Part shown: positions 8,974 to 17,599 of the stretch, piece by piece | How the letters are laid out: every line of letters starts with the position of its first letter | How positions within the stretch are numbered: position 1 is the stretch's first letter | DNA from: Desulfuromonas sp. | Lineage (GTDB): Bacteria > Desulfobacterota > Desulfuromonadia > Desulfuromonadales > Desulfuromonadaceae | Direction: 5' to 3' | NCBI GenBank assembly: GCA_021162745.1 | Contig: JAGGYC010000086.1 | Span: forward strand, 1-64,000 | DNA length: 64,000 nt | Program-made: the position numbers and the translations under genes | Notes under the pieces: model-generated | Database searches by the model: none | Seen by the model: only the letters and a program-made list of their open reading frames with translations | What the model was told of the DNA's origin: nothing

Positions 8974-9822
8974 ATGATCAGCACGCTAGGTGTTCTCGGC
9001 GCAGGCCAGATGGGAAATGGCATTGCTCATATATTTGCACAGTTTGGTTATCAGGTAATTCTGTTTGATATCGCGCCAAGCCAGCTGGAAAAAGCGCTTG
9101 CCACGATTCAGAAGAATCTGGAGCGGCAGGTCAAAAAGGGCGTTATCGACCAGTCCCTGGTAGCGGAGACGATGGGAAGGATCAAGACCACCCAGGAGAT
9201 GGAAGGTCTGGCGTCGGTCGATTTCGCCATCGAAGCGGTGACTGAAAACGAAACGCTCAAACTGGAGATTTTCCGCAAGCTGGACGTTATCCTCAAGCCC
9301 GAGGTTTTTCTGGCTTCCAATACCTCCTCCATTCCGATCACCAAGATCGCTTCGGTTACCGGGCGGCCAGAGAAGGTGATCGGCATGCACTTCATGAATC
9401 CGGTTCCGATGATGGCGCTGGTCGAGATTATCCGTGGTCACGCCACCAGCGACGAGACCTTTGCGGTCACGGTGCAGCTGGTGGAAAAGCTGGAGAAAGA
9501 GGTGGCGGTTTCCCAGGACTACCCCGGATTCATCGTCAACCGGGTGCTGATTCCAATGATCAATGAGGCTATTTTTGCTTTCTACGAGGGGGTCGCCAGC
9601 GCCGAAGACATTGACAAGGGGATGATGCTCGGTACCAACCAGCCGATGGGGCCGTTGACACTGGCGGATTTTATCGGTCTCGATACCGTGCTGGCTATTG
9701 CCGATGTCCTTTACAACGGCTACAAGGATCCCAAATATCGCCCCTGCCCCTTGCTGGTCAAGATGGTCAATGCCGGTTACATGGGCAGGAAATCAGGCCG
9801 TGGGTTCTATAACTACCAGTAG
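8974..9822 (+). CDS. hbd: 3-hydroxybutyryl-CoA dehydrogenase
   Basis: NAD(P)-dependent oxidation of 3-hydroxybutyryl-CoA to acetoacetyl-CoA. The N-terminal Rossmann motif [10 protein letters not shown] is at about residues 9-18. The SNTSS segment and the catalytic His in GMHFMNPVP are present. The C-terminal helical domain has the DYPGFIVNR motif and ends GRGFYNY. The length of 282 residues is that of the stand-alone bacterial enzyme. The ATG at 8974 follows AAGGAGGAG; a longer upstream frame overlaps the thiolase end and is unlikely. It sits between thiolase and crotonase genes. Confidence 0.95.
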   Translation: MISTLGVLGAGQMGNGIAHIFAQFGYQVILFDIAPSQLEKALATIQKNLERQVKKGVIDQSLVAETMGRIKTTQEMEGLASVDFAIEAVTENETLKLEIFRKLDVILKPEVFLASNTSSIPITKIASVTGRPEKVIGMHFMNPVPMMALVEIIRGHATSDETFAVTVQLVEKLEKEVAVSQDYPGFIVNRVLIPMINEAIFAFYEGVASAEDIDKGMMLGTNQPMGPLTLADFIGLDTVLAIADVLYNGYKDPKYRPCPLLVKMVNAGYMGRKSGRGFYNYQ

Positions 9823-9837
9823 GCGGGGGGGAGAATC

Positions 9838-10617
9838 ATGGAATTAAGTCAACTGCTTATCGAAAAAAAAGATGGTATTGCGCTGCTGACGATCAATAGT
9901 CCGAAGACCCTCAATGCGCTGAACAGTAAGATGCTGGGGGAGCTGGAATGCGCCCTGTATGAACTGGAGCTGGATGCCGAGGTGAAGGTGGTGATTCTGA
10001 CCGGTGCCGGCAAGGCCTTTGTTGCCGGAGCGGATATCAAGGAGATGGCTCAGATGAGCGCCATGGAGGGGCAACAGTTCAGCCGCAAAGGTCAGCGGCT
10101 CATGCTCTTTATCGACCAGATGACAAAACCAGTGATCGCTGCGGTCAACGGTTATGCCCTCGGCGGCGGTCTGGAGCTCGCCCTGGCCTGCGACTTCATC
10201 TATGCCTGTGTGGAGTCCAAATTCGGCTTTCCGGAAGTCACTCTGGGGGTTATGCCCGGATTCGGCGGCACCCAGAACCTGGCTCGGCGGATCGGGGCGG
10301 CCAAGGCGAATGAGCTGATTTTTACCGGCAAGATGATTGATGCCGCCAAGGCTGAGGGCTGGGGGATCGTCAATGAGCTGTTTGCTGCTGAAGAGTTGAT
10401 GGACAAGGCATTCAAAACCGCGATGCAGATTGCTTCCGTCGCTTCGTTGGCGATCGGTTACGCCAAGGACGCCATTGTTCACGGTCTCGATATGACCAGG
10501 GAAGACGGTTTCAGGTATGAAGCCGCCCTGTTTGGGGTGTTGTTTGCCTCGGAAGACCAGAAAGAGGGAATGGGTGCCTTTGTTGAAAAACGTAAGGCTG
10601 TGTTTAAAGGAGAATAA
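9838..10617 (+). CDS. crt: Enoyl-CoA hydratase / crotonase
   Basis: Hydrates crotonyl-CoA to 3-hydroxybutyryl-CoA. The 259-residue crotonase fold shows the oxyanion-hole segments AGADIKEM and ALGGGLELALACDF and the FPEVTLGVMPGFGGTQ stretch that carries the catalytic Glu. A GGGGGGA ribosome-binding site precedes ATG 9838. It starts 15 bp after hbd, and the operon is then interrupted by the large hairpin element at 10621. Confidence 0.93.
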   Translation: MELSQLLIEKKDGIALLTINSPKTLNALNSKMLGELECALYELELDAEVKVVILTGAGKAFVAGADIKEMAQMSAMEGQQFSRKGQRLMLFIDQMTKPVIAAVNGYALGGGLELALACDFIYACVESKFGFPEVTLGVMPGFGGTQNLARRIGAAKANELIFTGKMIDAAKAEGWGIVNELFAAEELMDKAFKTAMQIASVASLAIGYAKDAIVHGLDMTREDGFRYEAALFGVLFASEDQKEGMGAFVEKRKAVFKGE

Positions 10618-10620
10618 TCG

Positions 10621-10766
10621 GTAACTATTCAGTCCGATACGCTGGCAACGCTCATTCCAAGGGACGTGTCAAGCCCATCCATGGGTACTTAACTGCCGCC
10701 ATCCGGGCGGCAGATACCCTTTCCATGGACGTCGCCAGCGTATCTACAGTTATGCTGAATAGTTAC
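10621..10766. repeat. 146-bp imperfect inverted-repeat element between crt and the acyl-CoA dehydrogenase gene
   Basis: Nested palindromes run from both ends inward: GTAACTATTCAG (10621-10632) / CTGAATAGTTAC (10755-10766); GATACGCTGGC (10636-10646) / GCCAGCGTATC (10734-10744); CCATGG (10679-10684) / CCATGG (10723-10728); GGGTA / TACCC; CTGCCGCC (10693-10700) / GGCGGCAG (10706-10713). The whole stretch could fold into one long hairpin. It starts 3 bp after the crt stop and encodes nothing. It may be a REP/MITE-like insertion or a processing/attenuation structure that sets the ratio of upstream to downstream genes. Confidence 0.85.
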
Positions 10767-10794
10767 AAATAATCGCACGAAGGGAATCAACACC

Positions 10795-11934
10795 ATGAAT
10801 TTTGAACTGAGTCAGGATCACAAGGTACTTCAGGATGCAGTGCGGGATTTTGTCAACAACGAAATCAAGCCGATTGCGATGCAGATCGACGAGGACCACG
10901 CCATCCCCGATGAGCTGGTGCGCAAGATGGCCGAGATGGGCTTTCTCGGCAGCTATCTGCCGGAGGAATACGGCGGCGCCGGGCTCGACATGCTCTCCTA
11001 TGCCATCGTCATTGAAGAGGTCTCAAAGGCTTGTGGTTCAAGTGGCGTGCTGATCTCGGCCCATACCTCGCTGGCCTGCGGTCCCATCGACACCTTCGGC
11101 AGTCATGAGCAGAAGCAGAAGTGGCTTACGCCGTTGAATACCGGTGAGAAAATCGGTTGTATTCTGTTGACTGAACCGGATGCCGGCAGTGATGCCGGCG
11201 CCGTGACCACCAGTTATCGCAAAGAAGGGGATGAATACGTTGTCAATGGCTCAAAGATTTTTATCACCAATGGTGGTTATCTCGGCACCGGCGTGTTGTT
11301 TGCCACCAGCGATAAGTCTCTCCGGCACAAAGGGATCTCGGCCTTTATCGTCGATCTGCAGTCGCCGGGAATTTCGATCCTCAAGAACGAGAACAAGATG
11401 GGCATCCGCGGCACCTATACCACTGCCTTCGCTTTGGACGATGTGCGGATTCCGGCGGAAAATCTGCTCGGCGAAGAGGGGCAGGGCTTCAAGATCGCCA
11501 TGGATACCCTCAACGGCGGTCGGGTCGGTATCGCCGCCCAGGCCCTCGGCATCGCCGAAGGGGCCTTCGAGCGTTCGTTGGACTACTCCAAGGAGCGTAA
11601 GCAGTTCGGCAAGGCTATCAGCGAATTACAGGCCATTCAGTTCAAGCTGGCCGACATGTATTCCCGGATCGAGACCAGCAAGCTGATGACCTACAAGGCG
11701 GCCTGGATGAAGGACGCGAAGCTGGAATATTCCATGGAGTCGGCTCTGTGCAAAATGCTGGCCTCCGAGGCGGCCACCTATGTGACCAAGGAAGCGATCC
11801 AGATTCACGGCGGTTACGGCTTCATCTGTGACTATGAGGTGGAACGGATGTACCGCGATGCCAAGATTACCGAGATCTACGAGGGGACCAATGAGGTCCA
11901 GCGGGTCGTCATCTCGAAACAACTGCTGCGTTAA
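10795..11934 (+). CDS. Short-chain (butyryl-CoA) acyl-CoA dehydrogenase
   Basis: FAD enzyme oxidising butyryl-CoA to crotonyl-CoA and passing electrons to ETF. The length of 379 residues is standard. Seen are the FAD-binding segment [11 protein letters not shown], the ITNGG motif, the RKQFGKAI helix, and the catalytic Glu in YEGTNEVQR near the C-terminus, the position used by short-chain enzymes. The N-terminus ([18 protein letters not shown]) is typical of Bcd/Acd proteins. An AAGGGA ribosome-binding site precedes ATG 10795. The paired ETF genes and the membrane oxidoreductase downstream supply its electron acceptor. Confidence 0.93.
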   Translation: MNFELSQDHKVLQDAVRDFVNNEIKPIAMQIDEDHAIPDELVRKMAEMGFLGSYLPEEYGGAGLDMLSYAIVIEEVSKACGSSGVLISAHTSLACGPIDTFGSHEQKQKWLTPLNTGEKIGCILLTEPDAGSDAGAVTTSYRKEGDEYVVNGSKIFITNGGYLGTGVLFATSDKSLRHKGISAFIVDLQSPGISILKNENKMGIRGTYTTAFALDDVRIPAENLLGEEGQGFKIAMDTLNGGRVGIAAQALGIAEGAFERSLDYSKERKQFGKAISELQAIQFKLADMYSRIETSKLMTYKAAWMKDAKLEYSMESALCKMLASEAATYVTKEAIQIHGGYGFICDYEVERMYRDAKITEIYEGTNEVQRVVISKQLLR

Positions 11935-11958
11935 CGCAATCAGAACAGGGTGATGCCG

Positions 11959-13947
11959 ATGCAAATGACACGTGAAATTTATTGGAATGTAGGGCACGCG
12001 GTGGTGTTGCCGATGTATCTGCTGGTGCTGGCGGCGTTCACCATCATGGTTTGGGGATTCTGGGCGCGGCTTGCCGTATGGCGCCAGGGGAAGCCGCTTG
12101 ACCGTTTCGATCGCAAAGGTCTGCGGTTCAAGCGGATGCTTGCCGAGGTGTTCGGCCAGTCACGGGTTGTACGGGTGACGGATGGCGGACTCCCCCACGC
12201 GCTGTTCTTCTGGGGGTTCATGACCCTGTTCGCCGGTACCCTGCTGGTGATGCTGCAGGCCGACTTCATGGCTCCGGTGATGGATATGAACATCCTGAGT
12301 GGATCTTTTTACCTTGGATTTTCTCTGGTCCTCGATCTGGCCGGCCTGGTGGCCATTCTGATGCTGGGTGGTCTTTTTATCCGGCGCTTTTTTTTCAGAC
12401 CCCAGGGGCTGGAGATCGAAACCGGCGATTATTGGATCCATGCGCTGCTGTTTATCACCCTGATCAGCGGGTTTCTGATTGAGGGCGCCCGCATCGCCGC
12501 TACCGAGTTGACGCAGTTCCCGGAACTGGCCCGGTTTTCCCCCGTCGGTCTGTTCGTCGCCGGAATCATGGCGGAGATCTCGCCGGACTCCCTTGCTTTT
12601 TTGCACAAATCGCTCTGGTGGTTGCACTTTGCCCTGGTGCTTGGTTTTATTGCCGCTCTGCCTTACAGCAAGCTGAAGCATATCCTGCTCATCAGTGCCA
12701 ACGCTTTTTTCGCCCCGTTGGAGGAGAAGGGAGCGTTGGCCACCATCGATCTGGAAGATGAAGAGGCGGAGCAGTTCGGTGCCGCCAGGGTTACCGACCT
12801 GAGCTGGAAGGATATTTTTGACACCGATGCCTGCATCGGTTGTAAGCGTTGCCAGGATGTCTGTCCGGCTTATAACACCGACAAACCGCTCTCCCCCATG
12901 CAGTTGGTCAAGCAGATCGGCGAGGTCGCCGCGACCGACAGCGAGGCGGAGTTGGTCGGGATGATCGGTGCGGACGCAATCTGGGCCTGTACCACCTGCG
13001 GGGCCTGCCAGGATATCTGTCCGGCCAACAACGAACATGTCAACAAGGTGATTGAGCTGCGCCGTAACCTGACCTTGATGGAAGGTTCTTTTCCCGGCGA
13101 CGAGGTGCGCACTGCCGTCGGCAATATGGAGGTCAACGGCAATCCGTTCGGCATGGCCTTTGCCTCCCGCGGTGACTGGGCCGAAGGGTTCGAGCTTGCA
13201 CGGCTGGACGATGGTGACGAGGCCGATATCCTCTACTTTGCCGGTTGTTACGCTTCCTTCGACAAACGCAATCAGGATGTGGCCCGCAATTTTATCCAGA
13301 TCTGCAACGCCGCCGGTATCAAGGTAGGGATTCTGGGCAAGGCTGAAAAGTGTTGTGGCGAACCTGCCCGCAAGCTGGGCAATGAATACCTCTACCAGAT
13401 GTTGGCGATGGAGAATATCGAGACGCTCAAGGCCACCGGCGTCACAAAGATCGTCACCACTTGTCCTCACTGTTTCAATACCTTGAGCAGGGACTATCGC
13501 GATCTCGGCTTGGATATCGAGACTGAGCACTACAGTACTTACATCAACAGTCTGTTGCAGGACAGTCGCCTCAAGCTGAACCCGGGCGAAACGCAGCACT
13601 GTACTTACCACGATTCCTGCTATCTGGGCCGCTACAAGGATATCCTCTCCGAGCCGCGGGCGGTACTGAATGCCGCCGGCTGGAAGATTGTGGAAATGGA
13701 TAAATCAGCTTATGACAGCTTTTGTTGCAGCGCCGGCGGCGGTCGAATTCTGGCGGAAGAGAAACTGGGCTCCAAAATCAACGAGGCCCGGGTCGAACAG
13801 GCGGCCGAGACCGGCGCCGGGATACTGGTCAGTAACTGTCCCTTCTGCCTGACCATGTTTGAAGACGGCATCAAGACCGGTGGTTGTGAAGACACCCTCA
13901 GGGTGCGTGATCTGGCAGAAGTCATTGTTGAAAGAATAGGAGGTTGA
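11959..13947 (+). CDS. Membrane Fe-S ETF:(mena)quinone oxidoreductase (EMO-like)
   Basis: Integral membrane protein expected to take electrons from reduced ETF to the quinone pool. The N-terminal ~260 residues hold five or six membrane segments of the NarI/gamma type (for example VVLPMYLLVLAAFTIMVWGF). Next come two 4Fe-4S motifs, CIGCKRCQDVCP and CTTCGACQDICP, then two CCG domains with CCGEPARKLGN, CPHCF, DSCYLGR and CCSAGGG. This architecture is found next to etfBA in syntrophic and iron-reducing bacteria. Several in-frame starts occur at 11950-11965; ATG 11959 has AGGG at eight bases. It begins 24 bp after the acyl-CoA dehydrogenase and ends 2 bp before etfB. Confidence 0.88.
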   Translation: MQMTREIYWNVGHAVVLPMYLLVLAAFTIMVWGFWARLAVWRQGKPLDRFDRKGLRFKRMLAEVFGQSRVVRVTDGGLPHALFFWGFMTLFAGTLLVMLQADFMAPVMDMNILSGSFYLGFSLVLDLAGLVAILMLGGLFIRRFFFRPQGLEIETGDYWIHALLFITLISGFLIEGARIAATELTQFPELARFSPVGLFVAGIMAEISPDSLAFLHKSLWWLHFALVLGFIAALPYSKLKHILLISANAFFAPLEEKGALATIDLEDEEAEQFGAARVTDLSWKDIFDTDACIGCKRCQDVCPAYNTDKPLSPMQLVKQIGEVAATDSEAELVGMIGADAIWACTTCGACQDICPANNEHVNKVIELRRNLTLMEGSFPGDEVRTAVGNMEVNGNPFGMAFASRGDWAEGFELARLDDGDEADILYFAGCYASFDKRNQDVARNFIQICNAAGIKVGILGKAEKCCGEPARKLGNEYLYQMLAMENIETLKATGVTKIVTTCPHCFNTLSRDYRDLGLDIETEHYSTYINSLLQDSRLKLNPGETQHCTYHDSCYLGRYKDILSEPRAVLNAAGWKIVEMDKSAYDSFCCSAGGGRILAEEKLGSKINEARVEQAAETGAGILVSNCPFCLTMFEDGIKTGGCEDTLRVRDLAEVIVERIGG

Positions 13948-13949
13948 GC

Positions 13950-14726
13950 ATGAAGATTCTGGTATGTATCAAGCAAGTTCCCGATATGGAGTCCCGCTTC
14001 AAACCGGCTGCGGACGGTCTGTGGTTCGATGAGACCGATCTGGCTTGGCGGATGAACGAGTATGACGAGTATGCTGTAGAGCAGGCCGTACAGCTGAAGG
14101 AGCAGCTGGGCAAGGAGCCCGAGTTGACCGTCCTCTCCATCGGTTCCGACCGGGTGGTTGAGGCGATCAAGAAAGCCTTGGCCATGGGTGCCGATCGGGC
14201 CACCCATATCCAGGATGCGGCGGCGCAGCAGAAGGATCCATGGCAGATCGCCTCAATTATTACGGCCTATGCCAAGGACAAGGACTTTGACCTGATCTTT
14301 ACCGGCATGCAATCCCAGGACCGCGGTTCCGCTCAGGTGGGTGTGCTGGTCGCGGAATTGCTCGGGATCGCCAGCGCCACTACCGTGGTCGACTTCAGCT
14401 TCGCCGACGGCGTGGTCAGCGTCAAGCGTGAGTTGGAAGGTGGCATTAAGGGGCTGGTCTCCTTGCAGACTCCGGCCCTGGTCACCTGCCAGCTTGGTTT
14501 GAACGTCCCCCGTTATCCGACTCTGCCGAACATCATGAAGGCCAAGAAGAAAGAGATCGAGGCGATTGCCGTCGACAGCCTGTTGAGCGAGCAGGCCATA
14601 GCGCCTACCGCCCAGGTTTATGCGCCGGTTCGCAAAGGGGGCGGTATCGTACTGGAAGGTGACGTGGGTGATATGGTCCAGAATCTGCTGGGCATCCTGA
14701 AAGAGAAGACAGCTGTGGTCGTCTAG
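13950..14726 (+). CDS. etfB: Electron transfer flavoprotein beta subunit
   Basis: Binds AMP (or a second FAD in bifurcating forms) and partners EtfA. The 258-residue protein starts MKILVCIKQVPDMESRF, the usual EtfB opening, and has the DLIFTGMQSQDRGSAQVG and PRYPTLPNIMKAKKK segments. ATG 13950 lies six bases after AGGAGG (13938-13943). It is tightly coupled to the membrane oxidoreductase. A 93-bp gap to etfA contains the 20-bp repeat at 14723. Confidence 0.95.
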   Translation: MKILVCIKQVPDMESRFKPAADGLWFDETDLAWRMNEYDEYAVEQAVQLKEQLGKEPELTVLSIGSDRVVEAIKKALAMGADRATHIQDAAAQQKDPWQIASIITAYAKDKDFDLIFTGMQSQDRGSAQVGVLVAELLGIASATTVVDFSFADGVVSVKRELEGGIKGLVSLQTPALVTCQLGLNVPRYPTLPNIMKAKKKEIEAIAVDSLLSEQAIAPTAQVYAPVRKGGGIVLEGDVGDMVQNLLGILKEKTAVVV

Positions 14727-14742
14727 GAGCCTGTCGGGCTTA
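14723..14742. repeat. 20-bp sequence shared with 43366-43385
   Basis: TCTAGGAGCCTGTCGGGCTT is identical to the sequence at the end of motB. In both places it contains the TAG stop codon of the upstream gene and a small AGCC/GGGCT hairpin. It may be the footprint of a small mobile repeat. Confidence 0.6.
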
Positions 14743-14819
14743 CAATAGCCATTGTGCCAACCGGATAATTTAAGTCGGACAATGTACTCGTACCGGGTGC
14801 ATACATAGGGAGGTATCAG

Positions 14820-15734
14820 ATGAAAGTATTGCTGGTGTGTGAATATCGCGAGGGAAAACTCCTCGATACAAGTTATGAACTGGTTGCCTTTGCCGACACG
14901 TTGGGAGCCGAGAAGGTCGCGGTGCTGGTCGGCGATGAAGCCGCCGTCCCCCAGTTGGATGCTCCGGTTTACCTGGCCGATGTCGCACTCTGCGGCGAGT
15001 ATAACCCGGCGGTCCATAAGGCGGCGGTGCTGGCTGCGGTAGAAAAAGAGCAGCCGGATTACATTGTTTTCAGCCATTCCTCCTATGGTTGGGATTTGGC
15101 ACCGCGGGTGGCAGTGGCTCTCAAGGTCGGCCAGGTGACCGAGGTGGTGGGGATTGTCGACGGCGACTTTGAGGTCGGCTGTTGCAACGCCAAGATGCGT
15201 CGAAAAGTCAAGCCGACGACCGCCCGGGCGGTACTGACTCTGCAGGCTGGTGCTTTTGCCGCCGTCGCACCGCAGGCTGCGCCGCGTGTTGAACGGCTGG
15301 AGGTTGCGATCGATGGTCAGGGGCTTACCTTTGTCGGCTATGAAGCGGCGGAGGTCAAGGTTGTGGACCTGACCAAGGCCGAGGTGATTGTCACCGCCGG
15401 TCGTGGCGTCGGCAAGAAGGACAATATTTCGCTCATCGCCGATCTGGCGAAGGCGATGGGGGGTGAACTGGGAGCCAGCCGACCGGTGGTCGATGCTGAA
15501 TGGGTGGAACACAGTCATCAGGTCGGCACCACCGGGCAGAGCGTGTCGCCAAAACTGTACGTAGCCTGCGGTGTCTCCGGAGCGATTCAACACCTGGCCG
15601 GGATGAAGAAGTCCGACTTCGTGGTGGCGATCAACAAAGATAAGGATGCGCCGATCGGTGAAATGGCTGACGTGCTGGTGGTGGCCGATGTTCTGCAGTT
15701 TGTGCCGGTTTTAACGGCACAATTGCAGGGGTAG
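14820..15734 (+). CDS. etfA: Electron transfer flavoprotein alpha subunit
   Basis: FAD-carrying subunit of ETF, cytoplasmic, taking electrons from the acyl-CoA dehydrogenase. The C-terminal FAD domain is clear: AGRGVGKKDN, GASRPVVDAEW, VGTTGQSVSPKLYVACGVSGAIQH and AINKDKDAPIGEMADVLVV. The length of 304 residues is slightly short but normal for this group. No ferredoxin domain is fused. GGGAGG (14809-14814) precedes ATG 14820. It is the last gene of the acyl-CoA cluster. Confidence 0.95.
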   Translation: MKVLLVCEYREGKLLDTSYELVAFADTLGAEKVAVLVGDEAAVPQLDAPVYLADVALCGEYNPAVHKAAVLAAVEKEQPDYIVFSHSSYGWDLAPRVAVALKVGQVTEVVGIVDGDFEVGCCNAKMRRKVKPTTARAVLTLQAGAFAAVAPQAAPRVERLEVAIDGQGLTFVGYEAAEVKVVDLTKAEVIVTAGRGVGKKDNISLIADLAKAMGGELGASRPVVDAEWVEHSHQVGTTGQSVSPKLYVACGVSGAIQHLAGMKKSDFVVAINKDKDAPIGEMADVLVVADVLQFVPVLTAQLQG

Positions 15735-15930
15735 GGGGCTGTAAAGGATTCTGGGCTGGAAGAATTCGTCTGCAGCAATATTTGCCGGATCGTTGGCTGG
15801 GGAGTTCACGAGGAATATAAAAAACAGTACGTTGTAAATCTTTGCGGTGGCAGGAATTTACCGGAGCCCGCCATGAAACCACCGTAAAACCGTCACGAGC
15901 GGTATTAAGTATCGGTGTGGACAAAATAAA

Positions 15931-15968
15931 AGGGGATCTGCTGTAAACAGCAGATCCCCTTAATGTTT
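15931..15968 (-). terminator. Strong terminator of the tRNA-Arg gene (possibly bidirectional)
   Basis: Perfect 13-bp stem AGGGGATCTGCTG (15931-15943) / CAGCAGATCCCCT (15948-15960) with a 4-nt loop. On the minus strand it is followed by TTTTATTTT, directly downstream of the tRNA. On the plus strand a run of five T (15966-15970) follows shortly after, so it may also stop transcripts from etfA. Confidence 0.88.
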
Positions 15969-15971
15969 TTA

Positions 15972-16048
15972 TGGTGCGCGATGCAAGATTCGAACCTGCG
16001 ACCTTTGGCTTCGGAGGCCAATGCTCTATCCAGCTGAGCTAATCGCGC
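15972..16048 (-). tRNA. tRNA-Arg (anticodon CCG)
   Basis: 77-nt cloverleaf on the minus strand. Acceptor stem GCGCGAT/ATCGCGC, D-arm with AGCTCAGCTGGATAGAGC, anticodon stem TTGGC/GCCAA around loop CTCCGAA (anticodon CCG, reading CGG), and T-arm with GGTTCGAATC. Discriminator A and an encoded CCA end are present. A terminator follows at once. Confidence 0.96.
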
Positions 16049-16126
16049 ATAGAGGCAAGTGTATAGCGTATCGTGTGATGAATTGCAACTGCTAACTTGT
16101 TTTGCTCTGGTGAAGCGTGTGGTTCA

Positions 16127-17560
16127 TTAAAGGCTGGACTGATCCTCGAATTGCGTCATGGCTTTATCGAGTTGTTTTTTTTTGATCTTTTCCAACAGGG
16201 TGGTGCGTTTCAGGTTGAGCAGTTCTGCAGCTTCTTTTTTATTGCCGCCGGTTTGCATCAGGGCTTGAAGGATCAATCGATCTTCAAATTCACTGACGCG
16301 TGAATTGAAATCCGTGGTGCCACCCTCGCTGGTTTGGCTGAGTAGTGATGGGGCGACCTCCTCGTGAAGATACTTTTCCGGCAGATCTCTGGGGGTGACG
16401 ATTTCGCCCATATGTAAAATCGACAACCGTTGCACAAGGTTTTCCAGTTCTCTTACATTGCCCGGCCACGGATAGCGGGTCAAGCAGGCCAGTGCTTGTT
16501 CGGAATAGCTGAATAGACTACGTTTTTTGCTGGTGCAAAAACGGCTGGTGAAAGTGTCGAGCAGCAGTGGAACATCGTCTCGCCGTTCTCGAAGTGGCGG
16601 AATTTGTAGCGGGATAACATTGAGACGATAATAGAGATCCTCGCGGAAGGTTCCTTTGGCAACCGCTTCATCCAGATTGCGGTGTGTTGCCGCGACGATC
16701 CGTACATCGACTTTAATACTTTTGACGCTACCGACGGGCTCAAATTCTTTTTCTTGAATAACCCTGAGCAGTTTGGCTTGAAGAGAAGGCTTCATGTCGC
16801 CTATCTCATCAAGGAACAGGGTGCCGCCCTCGGCATATTGCAATCGCCCTTTTTTGTTGTTGATTGCGCCGGTGAATGCCCCTTTTTCATAGCCGAACAG
16901 CTCGCTTTCGAGGAGTTCATCGGGGATTGCCGCGCAGTTGAGGGGAACAAAGTTTGCCATATGGCGTGGGCTGAGGCGATGAACCGCTTTGGCGACCAGT
17001 TCTTTGCCCGTGCCGCTTTCACCCTGGATTAAAATGGTGCTGTCGGCATCGTCGGCCAGACGTTTGATCAATGAAAACAGATGCTGCATCGACTCAGACC
17101 GACCGATGATGTGTGAAAAACCGTTTTCAACGGCGGGTTTCGGGCATGGGGCTGTCTGTTGTAACAGATGATACTGGAGAGCACGCCGGGCAATCTTAAT
17201 GGTTTCCTGCGCTGTTGTTGGAGCATGAAGATAGAAGTGAGCACCGGATTGGAGGATGTCGCGGGTGCTGATGACCGTTTCCTCTGGAATAAGCAGAACG
17301 GTCGATACATGGGGTGCCATGGTGCTTAACTGCTGACTGAGCTCAATGGCGCCGTTATCCGTTGCCGACAATTGGTTGAACACCAGCGAAACGGGGTGTT
17401 GCTGTATCAATTGAAGGGCCTGTGAAAGCGTGTCGGCTTCAATGAAATTGGCAGAAATTTCAGCGCGCAGCAGGTCATGGAGAGCTGCTCTTGTCGTGCT
17501 ATTGCTGTCAAACAAAAGAATGTGGGACACGGCTTTTCCAGAGAGTTGAACGGTTAACAC
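16127..17560 (-). CDS. Sigma54-dependent regulator with degenerate receiver (FleQ/FlrC-like)
   Basis: Enhancer-binding protein of 477 residues. Residues ~12-130 resemble a receiver, but the phospho-acceptor Asp is Asn (LVFNQL) and the Lys/Thr switch residues are missing, as in FleQ-type regulators. The AAA+ domain (~145-385) has Walker A GESGTGKE, the sigma54-contact motif GAFTGA, Walker [11 protein letters not shown] and the R-finger region [11 protein letters not shown] Fis-type helix-turn-helix lies at ~430-465 ([16 protein letters not shown]). The start is GTG 17560; a second GTG ten codons in is possible. As the last gene of the chemotaxis operon and near a sigma54 promoter at 27759, it is the likely master regulator of the flagellar genes, though the direct target is inferred. 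Confidence 0.85.
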   Translation of the reverse strand: MLTVQLSGKAVSHILLFDSNSTTRAALHDLLRAEISANFIEADTLSQALQLIQQHPVSLVFNQLSATDNGAIELSQQLSTMAPHVSTVLLIPEETVISTRDILQSGAHFYLHAPTTAQETIKIARRALQYHLLQQTAPCPKPAVENGFSHIIGRSESMQHLFSLIKRLADDADSTILIQGESGTGKELVAKAVHRLSPRHMANFVPLNCAAIPDELLESELFGYEKGAFTGAINNKKGRLQYAEGGTLFLDEIGDMKPSLQAKLLRVIQEKEFEPVGSVKSIKVDVRIVAATHRNLDEAVAKGTFREDLYYRLNVIPLQIPPLRERRDDVPLLLDTFTSRFCTSKKRSLFSYSEQALACLTRYPWPGNVRELENLVQRLSILHMGEIVTPRDLPEKYLHEEVAPSLLSQTSEGGTTDFNSRVSEFEDRLILQALMQTGGNKKEAAELLNLKRTTLLEKIKKKQLDKAMTQFEDQSSL

Positions 17561-17599
17561 AGATAGAAAAACGAACTCTCATTGTCGCTGTTTGAGGGC

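Noticed and set aside
12160-13611. Long minus-strand open frame (483 codons) opposite the membrane oxidoreductase gene
   Set aside because: Antisense to conserved Fe-S motifs; no domain can be seen in its translation.
14253-15593. Minus-strand open frame (446 codons) opposite etfB and etfA
   Set aside because: Covers two convincing ETF genes and the gap between them; no recognisable domain.
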